Source: Euzebya pacifica (GTDB lineage Bacteria; Actinomycetota; Nitriliruptoria; Euzebyales; Euzebyaceae). Taken from it: 64,000 nucleotides of DNA. The stretch spans positions 310,001-374,000 of the forward strand of contig NZ_CP031165.1 of assembly GCF_003344865.1 (NCBI RefSeq). Direction: 5' to 3'. A model generated the notes under the pieces. It saw only the letters and a list, made by a program, of their open reading frames with translations, did no database searches and was not told where the DNA came from. Position numbers and translations under genes: made by a program. Shown here in pieces: positions 27,513 to 36,162 of the stretch (position 1 is its first letter; every line of letters begins with the position of its first letter).

Positions 27513-29896
27513 AGGACGACCGGATTGTCGAGCTTCGAGGCGCCCTCGCGCAGGCAATCGTCAGGGGATGCCGGGAGCTCTTCGGAGGACGCCGCTGGTC
27601 ACGATTCGATCTGGCCCGCAGCCTGGAGGAGCTCTGGCTGCTCAGCCGGGGTGAGGACTGCTGCTACGACCGGCCAAGCATCGGGCTGAACTACGCGCTC
27701 TGGTACCAAGGGCGACGAGTCCAGGACGTGCTCCGCACGGTGGGGCCGTCGTGGGGCGACCGCCCAGTCGACACCATTGTCGACCTCGGTGCCGGAACCG
27801 GGGCGACGGCATGGGCGCTGGCGGTGGCGATGACTGGTGGACTCTCGGTCGGCCACCCCCGTGTAGTTCTGGTAGACGGCAGCCCGCCCATGTTGCAGGC
27901 GGCAGAAGCCCTCTGGGAGAGCCTGCAGCGCGACACCACCTTCGGTCCGGCGGCGCGTCGAATAGAGATCACGTTCGAGTGCACGACCTGGACCCGGCCC
28001 CCGTTCAGCGCCCCTGGTGCGGAGTGCATCGCCTCGTACCTCTTCGACCACTCGAGCCGAGCACGTCTCGGCGAAGTCGCTTCCGCCTTCGACCGAGCAA
28101 CCTCGACACTCGGTGTCCGACGGGTTCACCTGCTCTCAGCCAACGGCAAGCGGCCTGTTCTGGACGCGGTCGTCACGCGGTTGGGCGGTCATGGATGGGT
28201 TCCCCGCCCGGCTTCGCAGCACCCGCCATGGTGGACAGGTGCTGTTGAGGGCCTGGGAGATGCGCGTGAAGCAGTGCTGGCTGGCGTGCCGACCGATCTT
28301 CCGTGGCGGAACAAGGCCCCATCCTTCGATGGGGATTCCGTCGTCGCCACCCGGTTGGATCGGGAGGAGTTGGCCGTCGCCCCCGACCATCCTGTTGCTC
28401 CCTTCCAACCCGATCCCGCACAGGAACGAGCCTGCATCCCGGACGGCCGGCTGACGCTCGTCGTGGGGGCCGCAGGTTCCGGCAAGAGTCGCGTGCTCGT
28501 CGAACGACTCCACCGGACGCTCGAGACCAGTCGTGATGCTGCAGAGGTTCTCGTCACCACGTTCAACATCGACCTGCTGCACCAGCTGGGTCGCTGGTTC
28601 GCCGAGACGATCGATCCGACCGAGTGGGAGCGCCGCAAGGCCTGTGATGGTGACTTCACCTTCAGTGCGCGACATGACCTGCTGTCCCGACACCGTGTGC
28701 GGTTCCTGAACTGGGACAAGGTTCCGACGAGGCTCTTCGGTCAGAAGGGAAACGTCAACATGGACAGCGAGCTGCCGCTCGAGCGGAGGGTCCAGCAGCT
28801 GGCCGCACAGAACGGGTGGTCGCTGGACGAACCGGGCAACCGGACCGCCCTGCAGCCACAGTTCCTCCTCGCCGAGTTGCACAGGGTCATCTGGGGGCTG
28901 GATGCCAGAACGCTCGACGACTACCTCCGAGTGAACCGCGTGGGACGGCTGCTCCCGCTGCACGGCTTCCTGCGTCGGCGAGTCTGGGACGTGGTGATGG
29001 GCCCGGGGCACCCAGAAACCTTCAGTCACCGACGTATTGCGATCTCGCCGCTCGCCCAGCCCAAGGACGTCTTCGACCACGTGTTCATCGACGAGTGCCA
29101 GGACTTCACGCCTGCCGACTTCACGCTCGCTGCTCGGATGGTCGCGGATACGAGGAACCTCGTCGCGGTAGGGGACTCCGCTCAGTCGATGCATCTTGGT
29201 CCCGCGTATCGCCGACCGGGCCAGATGCCAGGCGCGAACGGACAGCGGCGGCTCTGGAGTCGGCACGAGCTGGACGCAACCTACCGACTGCCGCTCCGGC
29301 TGTGCGAGGCGATCATTCCGGTCGCACGGAAACTCGGGCTCGCTCGCGGTCAGACGCTCGCCGACGAGGTGGACCTTCTCGACACGGTCGACTTGCGGGC
29401 CGTCAGCAGCGCGCTCCTCGGAATGCGGCCGGTCGTCCTGGCCGGAACGGACGACGAGATCGTCAGTCAGCTGGCCGAGGTTCTCGCGGAGTACGAGCCG
29501 CTGTTCCATCAACGCGACGGAGCCGGGATCATCACGTTCGCTGACGGACGGCCCGTGCCGGAGCGCCGAATGGTCGAGCAGGCGATCCCCTCGTCGTGCA
29601 CGGCAGAGTTCCGTTCGATGCGTGCGATCAAAGGGCTGGAACGCCCGGCGGTGGTCTGGACCACAGGACTCGAACTGCCTACTCACGAATCCGCAGAACA
29701 ATGGATCTACACCATCCTCACGCGTCCCACCGCGCTGCTCGTTGTCGTGCTGTCCGACTTCATGGACCAAGTCGCCACGGACGTCATTGCGTCCCTCGAC
29801 CCTCGGCGCCTCATCCCGTGGACACCTGACGCAGAAGCAGCGCTGCGAACGATCCGTGACACAACTACGACCCAACCAGTGCCAACGGCCGGTTGA
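27509..29896 (+). CDS. SAM-dependent methyltransferase fused to UvrD/Rep-like helicase
   Basis: 795-residue two-part protein. The N-terminal part has a Rossmann methyltransferase motif IVDLGAGTGATAWALA near residues 89-104 and a following acidic VVLVDGSPPML. From about residue 310 a superfamily 1 helicase core begins: Walker A VVGAAGSGKSRVL, a motif II HVFIDECQDFTPADF near 524-538, motif III-like VAVGDSAQSMHLG, and a C-terminal RAIKGLERPAVVW. The ATG overlaps the radical SAM stop by ATGA. A frame open back to 27188 overlaps the radical SAM gene and is rejected. I know of no characterised protein with this pairing; a linked modification and unwinding step on nucleic acid is inference. Confidence 0.85.
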   Translation: MKDDRIVELRGALAQAIVRGCRELFGGRRWSRFDLARSLEELWLLSRGEDCCYDRPSIGLNYALWYQGRRVQDVLRTVGPSWGDRPVDTIVDLGAGTGATAWALAVAMTGGLSVGHPRVVLVDGSPPMLQAAEALWESLQRDTTFGPAARRIEITFECTTWTRPPFSAPGAECIASYLFDHSSRARLGEVASAFDRATSTLGVRRVHLLSANGKRPVLDAVVTRLGGHGWVPRPASQHPPWWTGAVEGLGDAREAVLAGVPTDLPWRNKAPSFDGDSVVATRLDREELAVAPDHPVAPFQPDPAQERACIPDGRLTLVVGAAGSGKSRVLVERLHRTLETSRDAAEVLVTTFNIDLLHQLGRWFAETIDPTEWERRKACDGDFTFSARHDLLSRHRVRFLNWDKVPTRLFGQKGNVNMDSELPLERRVQQLAAQNGWSLDEPGNRTALQPQFLLAELHRVIWGLDARTLDDYLRVNRVGRLLPLHGFLRRRVWDVVMGPGHPETFSHRRIAISPLAQPKDVFDHVFIDECQDFTPADFTLAARMVADTRNLVAVGDSAQSMHLGPAYRRPGQMPGANGQRRLWSRHELDATYRLPLRLCEAIIPVARKLGLARGQTLADEVDLLDTVDLRAVSSALLGMRPVVLAGTDDEIVSQLAEVLAEYEPLFHQRDGAGIITFADGRPVPERRMVEQAIPSSCTAEFRSMRAIKGLERPAVVWTTGLELPTHESAEQWIYTILTRPTALLVVVLSDFMDQVATDVIASLDPRRLIPWTPDAEAALRTIRDTTTTQPVPTAG

Positions 29897-30028
29897 GCCA
29901 GCGAGCATCCCCGGATGCTCCCCGAGTCGAAGGACACCAACCACGTTCTAAAGAAATCGACGTTTCGGACCGACGGTCGTTGTATTGGTCGGTGGAAGGG
30001 GTCCGCCGGGTTGGGAACTGGAGGGAAC

Positions 30029-32206
30029 ATGTCGCAACTCATGGCATACCGAGGCTGCTCTCGGCTGGAGTACCGGAACCAGAACATCAAGCTGCTCCGA
30101 GGGCTGGAGGGGGAACGAACTCGGTCGAGCTACCGAACGGTTTGGCTCGGCGACAACGTTCGAGATCTCCTGCGCCAAGATCCCAACCCGGTTGTGATCG
30201 CGGGGCTTGTCGATCGAGCGCAGACCCAGGTGCTTCCACTTCGACAGATGATCGTCATCGATCACGAGTTCACCGGCGACGTCCTGCGTCTCACGTTCGA
30301 GCTGGCCTCATACATCTCTGTGGGGGACGGCGGTCCCGTGCCGTTGACATCGTGGGCCGCCGGCCGCCCCGCTCCTCCAAGGTGCTACCTGTCGACCTTG
30401 GAGAACCCCGCGTTGCCCGTCCGGGTGCTCCGGGATCCCGAGGTGAGCCAACGCTGGAGGCAGGCGGTCGATTTCCTGGCCGCGTCGTGGGACTTCTCGT
30501 CCACCGGGTTCTTCCGGCTACAGGCGCCCGGGGCCGGTCTAGTCGGGCACGCCCGCGGCCCCGTTCTGGAGGCTTCGGAAGGGTCTCGAAGCTCGGTCCG
30601 ACTCGAGTCCTACAACCCTCACCTCCCCGAGGAGACATGGAGCGCGATGCGACTTCGGGTGGCAGGGAGTGGGAGCTTGGTCGAAGTGGAGGGCGGGGAC
30701 GTCCATCTGGACCGCGATGGCTTCATCGATCTGTCGCTGCGGCCCATGGAAGAGGGTCCAGGACAGCTGCAGATCCGGGTCGACCCGGACCCGCAGTTCT
30801 CCACCTACATCCCACTGACGGTCAAGGCCAGCCGTGACGTGACACGCAGGCATCACAAGACCGTCATGCTCGGGCGCGAGTGGGAACGCTGCCTCGATGG
30901 TCTTCGAACGACCTTGGATGATCGCACCACACTTCTGTCGGTGCTGAACCAGCTGGCTCAGGTGTTCCCGGACAGCGCTCCTCTCCAGCAACACCGAGGT
31001 CGCGTTCTGTACGACCAAGAGCGTTTCGTCGAGGCGAGGGAGGCCCTTGATCGATCCTTGGCGCTGCGCGAGGACTCTGCAACGGTGGCCTACAACCTGT
31101 TCGCGGCGCTCAAGCGTGGTGAACGCGCCGCATCAGCAGAGCTGCTCGGACGGCTGAATCTGTCCGTGCACAGGTTCTTCGAGGAGCTCCTTCGGATTGT
31201 GAGTGAACTCGACGAGTCGATGGCGTTGCACGTCGTCGAGGTCGGGTTCGACCTGTTCGACGACGACAAGCGGCATCGGTTGATTCGCTCTGCGGCAGCG
31301 GTCGTCCGCACCGAGTCCGGAGTCGTTCGGTTGGGAGATCTTTGGGGCATGTCGGCTCCTCTGGACGCACTCCGGTACGTCCACGAAGTCGCCGCCGACC
31401 AGTCCGACTGGCACCGTGCTAGCTGCCTGGTCGTCGAGATGGCTGAACGGATCGGCGGACATTCTGTTGCGACGGGCCATGCTCGCCGCATCGTGCGTTG
31501 GCGAGGCGGTGCTCCCGCTGATGCGCTGGCGTGCTGGCACGCCTACGGACGGTCGATTCGCGATCCACGCGAGAGAACTGCCGTGCTGCTCGACAACGCC
31601 CGTGGCGTCGTTGCAGACCACCCAGGAGCACCCGAGGGGATCGAGTTCGCACTCCTCGCAGCAAGTCGAGCTCTCGACTTGGGGCAGATAGAAGTTGCCT
31701 CGCAGGCCCTCCCCATCGCCGCACACCACATCGCGGTCGGCGGCTTCACCGGAACCGAGGTTCAGGGTCGTCTCGACGCTCTCCGGGTCTCTCTGGAGGC
31801 CGCACTCGCGCAGTGGACTGTGGTGGAGGACGCGACCGAAGCCCGACGCCGTGACCTGTCGGTGCGACTGCGGCCGTTGCTGAGCGGTCGCACTCTGGCG
31901 ATCCTCGGCAGCCCGACCGCTCGAGCCGACGTGGACCAGATTGCGGCAGACCTCGGCGTTCGGGTTCTGTCCTTCCCCAGCACCGTGGAGAACCCGGTGG
32001 ATGAACGGCGTCTCCGTGCGCTCTCACCACAGGGGCTGATCGTGGTCGCACTCTGGGAGCACATGAATCACCTCAAGGCACCCACGAAGGAGTGGTTGAA
32101 GCAGTACGACGTCCCGTTCCTCCAGATTCGTGGCACTGGGGGGTTGTTGATCGAAGAGCTTTGGGAGCGATTGGGGCGCGATGGCGTCCCTCTGGCGGTT
32201 CGTTAA
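30029..32206 (+). CDS. TPR-like protein with DUF2325-like C-terminal domain
   Basis: 725-residue protein of unknown function. The N-terminal half shows no recognised domain (YRGCSRLEYRNQNIKLL). The middle is helical and TPR-like (DQERFVEAREALDRSLAL). The C-terminal 100 residues resemble DUF2325: RTLAILGSPTARADVDQ, later LIVVALWEHMNHLKAPTKEW and VPFLQIRGTGG, in which a conserved basic/aromatic pattern sits at the end of a Rossmann-like fold. The ATG at 30029 is chosen for the adjacent GGAGGG; an in-frame ATG at 29915 would add 38 residues without such a site. It lies 132 bp after the helicase gene, same strand, and is probably in the same operon or under a close second promoter. Confidence 0.65.
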   Translation: MSQLMAYRGCSRLEYRNQNIKLLRGLEGERTRSSYRTVWLGDNVRDLLRQDPNPVVIAGLVDRAQTQVLPLRQMIVIDHEFTGDVLRLTFELASYISVGDGGPVPLTSWAAGRPAPPRCYLSTLENPALPVRVLRDPEVSQRWRQAVDFLAASWDFSSTGFFRLQAPGAGLVGHARGPVLEASEGSRSSVRLESYNPHLPEETWSAMRLRVAGSGSLVEVEGGDVHLDRDGFIDLSLRPMEEGPGQLQIRVDPDPQFSTYIPLTVKASRDVTRRHHKTVMLGREWERCLDGLRTTLDDRTTLLSVLNQLAQVFPDSAPLQQHRGRVLYDQERFVEAREALDRSLALREDSATVAYNLFAALKRGERAASAELLGRLNLSVHRFFEELLRIVSELDESMALHVVEVGFDLFDDDKRHRLIRSAAAVVRTESGVVRLGDLWGMSAPLDALRYVHEVAADQSDWHRASCLVVEMAERIGGHSVATGHARRIVRWRGGAPADALACWHAYGRSIRDPRERTAVLLDNARGVVADHPGAPEGIEFALLAASRALDLGQIEVASQALPIAAHHIAVGGFTGTEVQGRLDALRVSLEAALAQWTVVEDATEARRRDLSVRLRPLLSGRTLAILGSPTARADVDQIAADLGVRVLSFPSTVENPVDERRLRALSPQGLIVVALWEHMNHLKAPTKEWLKQYDVPFLQIRGTGGLLIEELWERLGRDGVPLAVR

Positions 32207-32363
32207 CTCCCCAGACCTTGGTCCTGTCCGGAACCTCGCATCGGGTTGGCTGTCCCTAGCGGCGCGAGGACCTTGGCGAGGGTTGCCGAGTCACGGTCGC
32301 GGTGGCGGGCTTTGCCTGCCGCGGAGCACTCCATGATGGAGGCGCACCGGACGTGGTGAGCGC

Positions 32364-33026
32364 CTACGACGCGGCGAGGATCGCCGTCAGGTGATCCGGC
32401 TTGACGCCGTATGGCTCGGGGAAGTCGATGCTGGTGAAGTGCATCGCGTCGAGCACGTCGAGGTCGAGGTGGATGTGGACCGCCGACGCCCCGTCGAGGG
32501 CGGCCAGAACCTGGTCTACGGAGGCGTCGACGGGGAGGACGGGGATGGTGTGTTCGTCGATCCAGCGCTGCTCCTCCGGGTCGGTGGCGCGCACGCCCAG
32601 GTAGACCAGCCGGTTGGGGGCCTCGGCCATGGCGGTCCGTGCAACCATCCCGTGGACCGCGCCGGACGGTGAGCTCATCACCGTGTTGGCGTCGGCGTGG
32701 GCGTCCGGCCACAGCACTCGCACGCCCGGGTCGGCCACCGAACGCTGCAGCGCCGCGAGGTCGGCGGAGCAGTCCCCTCCCACGATCCGGATCGGCGCGT
32801 CCGGTGGCAGCTCCGCCAGGGTCGCGGCCAGCGCAACCCGGGTGGCCTCCACCGCCGCACCACCACGCGGCAGGTCGGGGACGGCCAGTGACTCGTGGTC
32901 ACCGCCCAGCGCCTCCAGCACCATCTGCGTCCCCGCCTCGATCCGCTCGGCGTCGGCGACGGACGAGCCCTGCCACAGCGGCACGGCGATGGTCAGGGGC
33001 GGCGCGGACTCCGGGGTGGTGGACAC
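32364..33026 (-). CDS. Arginase/agmatinase-family ureohydrolase
   Basis: 220-residue binuclear-metal hydrolase of the arginase fold. Metal-binding signatures are GGDCS (Cys in place of the usual His), WPDAHADAN and HIHLDLDVLD. The protein is shorter than classical arginases (about 300 residues). The start is a GTG. It follows the SDR gene stop by 9 bp on the same strand, so both are likely co-transcribed. The substrate is uncertain: the family includes arginase, agmatinase, formiminoglutamase and others. Confidence 0.85.
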   Translation of the reverse strand: MSTTPESAPPLTIAVPLWQGSSVADAERIEAGTQMVLEALGGDHESLAVPDLPRGGAAVEATRVALAATLAELPPDAPIRIVGGDCSADLAALQRSVADPGVRVLWPDAHADANTVMSSPSGAVHGMVARTAMAEAPNRLVYLGVRATDPEEQRWIDEHTIPVLPVDASVDQVLAALDGASAVHIHLDLDVLDAMHFTSIDFPEPYGVKPDHLTAILAAS

Positions 33027-33035
33027 GCCCCCACG

Positions 33036-33908
33036 CTAGTGCGAGCTGGCGAACCGACGCTGCAGCGCCCGGCCGGTGGTCAGCAGCGACGTGGGGGCGA
33101 CGATGCGGGCGGCGTCCAGCAGCAGCCCCGCCGGCGGCGCCAACCGCCGGGGACGGTCGACCATGGCGCTGGCCAGCATGTTGGCGGCCTGCTCGGCGGT
33201 CAGGGCCGGCGCCCCGTCGTAGCTGGCCGTCGGGGCGATCATCTCGGTCCGCACCAACGGCAGGTACGCCGACGTCACGCGGATCCCCTCCTCCACCAGC
33301 TCCGCTGCCACCGATCGGCTGTAGGCATCCAGCGCCGCCTTGCTGCCCAGGTACGCCGCGAACTTCGGCGGCGTCGCCAGCACGCCGAGGGTCAGGCAGT
33401 TGATGATGTGCCCGTCCCCGGCCTCCAACATCCCGGGCAGCACCCGGTGCATCAGCCGCACCGGCGCGAGGTAGTTCAGCTGCACGGTCCGCTCGACGTC
33501 GTGGAACCGGTCGAAGGAGTCCGTCACCCGACGACGGATCGACCGGGCAGCGTTGTTGACCAGCACGTCGACGTGGCCGTGCGCGGCCAGCACCTCCTCC
33601 GCCGTCGCGTCCAGCGCCTCGAGGTCCGACAGGTCACACGGGTGCACGCTCACCGTCCCGCCCTCGGCGCGGATCTCCTCCGCCAGCTCGGCCAGCGCGT
33701 CCTCCCGCCGGGCGACCAGGGCAACCGTGGCCCCCGCTCGGCCGCACTGCAGGGCCAGCGCCCGACCGATCCCCGCCGACGCCCCTGTGACGAGGACGGT
33801 CCGACCGCCGATGGCGCGCCGCAGCTCCTCCTCCTGCGGCTCCTTGATGCGGGGCCCGCCCATGGTGACGGAGTAGGCGGCGCTGGCGAGTCGACTGCGG
33901 GTGCTCAT
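33036..33908 (-). CDS. Short-chain dehydrogenase/reductase
   Basis: 290-residue SDR oxidoreductase. The NAD(P)-binding motif TGASAGIG and the NNAA motif are clear, and the catalytic Tyr-Lys pair occurs in FAAYLGSKAALDAY. An N-terminal extension of about 40 residues precedes the Rossmann fold. The ATG at 33908 is chosen; a frame open to 34355 overlaps the DUF5655 gene. The substrate is not predictable; the C-terminal region resembles lipid/acyl-type SDRs. It lies between the DUF5655 gene and the arginase-family gene on the same strand. Confidence 0.88.
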   Translation of the reverse strand: MSTRSRLASAAYSVTMGGPRIKEPQEEELRRAIGGRTVLVTGASAGIGRALALQCGRAGATVALVARREDALAELAEEIRAEGGTVSVHPCDLSDLEALDATAEEVLAAHGHVDVLVNNAARSIRRRVTDSFDRFHDVERTVQLNYLAPVRLMHRVLPGMLEAGDGHIINCLTLGVLATPPKFAAYLGSKAALDAYSRSVAAELVEEGIRVTSAYLPLVRTEMIAPTASYDGAPALTAEQAANMLASAMVDRPRRLAPPAGLLLDAARIVAPTSLLTTGRALQRRFASSH

Positions 33909-33946
33909 GTCGGCGAGTCTCGCAGCCGCCGCCCGGCCCACCGCGG

Positions 33947-34369
33947 TCAGCCGGCGTCGGCCTCGTAGGCCTCGGTGACCAGGTCCAGCAGCGCCGGGCT
34001 GATGTCGTCGGGCGTCCGCAGGTTGTAGGTGTGGAAGTGGGAGGACCCGTGGGACTGGACCTTCAGGTCCGGGCGCGGGCTGGTCACGACCCGGGGCAGC
34101 TTGACCATCAGCGCCACCCACCAGGTCTTCGTCCGCAGCTGCGCGAACGTGCTGGACCGCTTGACGAACAAGCCGACCTGGACGGGCTCGACAAGCGCCT
34201 CCGGCAGCTGGGCGAGGTGGGCCAGCACCGGCCGGACCACCGGCGGTTCGTGCGGCGGCGCGGTGGCCAGGTACTCCTCCAACGTCAGGCCGGGGGAGCA
34301 GGTGTGGCCCTGCCGGGGCTTGCCGAACTGCCGACCGCACTCGGGGCACGTCCATCGCACGAGCTGCAA
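33947..34369 (-). CDS. DUF5655-domain protein with N-terminal zinc-finger-like motif
   Basis: 140-residue protein. The N terminus has CPECGRQFGKPRQGHTC, a four-ligand Cys/His cluster likely to bind zinc. The rest matches my memory of DUF5655 proteins: VGLFVKRSSTFAQLRTKTWW and SSHFHTYNLRTPDDI. These resemble small nucleic-acid-related proteins, but no activity is known. It begins 10 bp after the stop of the upstream unknown gene on the same strand and ends 38 bp before the SDR gene. Confidence 0.75.
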   Translation of the reverse strand: MQLVRWTCPECGRQFGKPRQGHTCSPGLTLEEYLATAPPHEPPVVRPVLAHLAQLPEALVEPVQVGLFVKRSSTFAQLRTKTWWVALMVKLPRVVTSPRPDLKVQSHGSSHFHTYNLRTPDDISPALLDLVTEAYEADAG

Positions 34370-34379
34370 CCCCGCCCGG

Positions 34380-35666
34380 CTACGCGGGTGGCCAGCGGAG
34401 CGGTTCGCCCAGCTTCACGGTGACCGACCGGGCGGCGGTGTGCTCGCCGGAGGAGCGGAGCAGGCCGTCGGCGCCGATCAGCATCCAGCTGACGCCGAGG
34501 CCGCCGATGTGGGTTGCCTGGTCGCCCCGCCATTGCTCCTTCCACACGCTCTCCCCGATGGCGGTGGTGCAGTCGAGCACGAGGACGTCGGTGGTCGACC
34601 CTGCTCGGGTCAGCTCGTGGAGCAACGCGGCCACGGCGGTCGGGGTCAGGCCCGACGGGCCCGGCGTCTCGGCTGCTCGGAGGTACTCGTCGGCCCGCGT
34701 CACCAGCCGGGTGGCCACGTCGACCGCCGCGCGGGCGCGATCCACGTCGGGTTCGTGGGCGGCCAGCCACTCCTCCAGCTTGGCGATCCTGGCCTGCAGC
34801 TCGGCCCGGCCCTTCCCGCTGTCGAGCAGGTCGTCGTGGGTCTTGACCAGCCCCGCCAGGACTCCCCGCTGCCGCGTGACCTCCGCCGCACGGCCGCCCG
34901 TGACGTGCTGGGCGGTGAACGACGTCACCTCGTCGGCCAGGCGGTCGCGCGTGATGGCCAAGGTCGCCAGGGCCTGGGTGACCTCGTTGTCCGGGATCGT
35001 CGTGCACGCGGCGAGGCGCACCAGCACGTCCCGCTGGCGCAGGCTGCGGGCCACGGCCGCGACGACGACCTCGTCGGCGACCGACACGGTGCTGGGACGA
35101 ACCGTGATGTCGGTCTTCAGCAGCTCGAGCACCGCCGGCGCGGCAGCCGCCACGGCCCCGAGCGCCTTGAGTCCCGTGACCATGGCTCCCGGCGGGATAC
35201 CCATCAGGATCTCGCCCAGCCCGTCGATGCCCTTCCCCTCCTCCTCCCGCACGGGTTCGGGGAGCGGGACCGGCGTGGCGGCGTCAGGCGGGACGAGCGC
35301 GGCGCTGGCGGCTTCCAGCCGGTCGGTCAACGCCGCCACCTCGGCCATCATCTGCCGGGCTTGGCTGCTGGCGTGGGTGACGTCGAGGTCGGTGACGACC
35401 AGCACGGTCCGTCCGGCCATCGACGCGTCCTGCACGATGCGCTGCACCACCCCGTCGGCAAGCTCGTCGGCCGCGTCCTGGGCGATCAGCCGGGGCAGCT
35501 GGGACTCGCCGTCGCCGACGTCCAGCGACCGGTCGGGCACGTCGACCGACAGGTCCGGCATCGTCGCCGTCGCCCCCTCCGCGATCGTCTTGCGGTACCC
35601 GGCCATCCGCGCCTCGCGCTGGAGTGCAAGCTCCTCCGGGTCGAGCACGATCTCCTGGTCTGCCAT
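34380..35666 (-). CDS. Hypothetical protein, helical
   Basis: 428-residue protein with no recognised family. It is strongly helical with a hydrophobic patch in the middle (GLKALGAVAAAAPAVLELL) and repeated Asp/Arg/Ala-rich segments; the C terminus has a beta-rich part (STTDVLVLDCTTAIGES). The ATG at 35666 is chosen for the GGAGG upstream; the open frame back to 36365 would overlap the HepT and MntA genes and is not real. It lies between the HepT toxin gene and the DUF5655 gene on the same strand, with gaps of about 67 and 10 bp. Confidence 0.72.
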   Translation of the reverse strand: MADQEIVLDPEELALQREARMAGYRKTIAEGATATMPDLSVDVPDRSLDVGDGESQLPRLIAQDAADELADGVVQRIVQDASMAGRTVLVVTDLDVTHASSQARQMMAEVAALTDRLEAASAALVPPDAATPVPLPEPVREEEGKGIDGLGEILMGIPPGAMVTGLKALGAVAAAAPAVLELLKTDITVRPSTVSVADEVVVAAVARSLRQRDVLVRLAACTTIPDNEVTQALATLAITRDRLADEVTSFTAQHVTGGRAAEVTRQRGVLAGLVKTHDDLLDSGKGRAELQARIAKLEEWLAAHEPDVDRARAAVDVATRLVTRADEYLRAAETPGPSGLTPTAVAALLHELTRAGSTTDVLVLDCTTAIGESVWKEQWRGDQATHIGGLGVSWMLIGADGLLRSSGEHTAARSVTVKLGEPLRWPPA

Positions 35667-35733
35667 GGCGTGCACCTCCGGCACGTGACGAGCCTGTCCG
35701 TGGACTCTACGCCCGTGCGGGGCATGCGTGAGG

Positions 35734-36162
35734 TCAGGACTCGTCCTGCGCAGCGGCCCACCGACGAACCTGGTCGATGAACTGCTGCAGCTCGTGGAGG
35801 TCATCGAGGCTGTCGAGCACGATCTCGTCATCCACGTCGGCGTAACCGTGCACCAGGACGTTGCGGAAGCCCGTCGCCCGGGCCAGACGGTCGGCGAGGG
35901 CCGGTTCGATGACGTCATGCTGGCCCAGGAGTCGCACGGCGTGGCCCGAATCCTCCGCCGGCCCCCACAGCTCGGACGCCAGCAGATGGTGGGCGACGTC
36001 GAGCACCGCCTCGATCGCCGTGACGAACCGGTACTTGGTACCGGACAGGCGTGCTTCGTCCTCGCGAAGTGTCTGTCGGTCCTCGTCTGCGCGTGCCAGC
36101 AGGATCGACAGCTGTTCCCCGAGCCGCTGGAGGAGCCGGGCAAGCCGGACGGCGTCAACCAC
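35734..36162 (-). CDS. hepT: HepT-like toxin (HEPN ribonuclease)
   Basis: 142-residue HEPN/DUF86 protein, the RNase toxin of the HepT/MntA type VII system. The catalytic RX4HXY motif is visible as RNVLVHGY. The helical N terminus fits the family. The start GTG overlaps the end of the antitoxin gene by 8 bp. In characterised pairs, MntA adds AMP groups to the tyrosine of this motif to silence the toxin; the tyrosine is present. Confidence 0.92.
   Translation of the reverse strand: MVDAVRLARLLQRLGEQLSILLARADEDRQTLREDEARLSGTKYRFVTAIEAVLDVAHHLLASELWGPAEDSGHAVRLLGQHDVIEPALADRLARATGFRNVLVHGYADVDDEIVLDSLDDLHELQQFIDQVRRWAAAQDES

Noticed and set aside
28136-29944. 602-codon open frame on the minus strand
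   Set aside because: Antisense to the helicase part of the methyltransferase-helicase fusion, which has intact motifs.
1-32206. CRISPR array or tRNA attachment site at the island borders
   Set aside because: No regularly spaced repeats and no tRNA-like sequence were seen by eye at either border.
32290-32320. Imperfect hairpin (ggcgggc ttt gcctgcc) between the DUF2325-like gene and the arginase-family gene
   Set aside because: It has a G-T pair, a short stem and no U-run, and it could equally be chance in GC-rich DNA.
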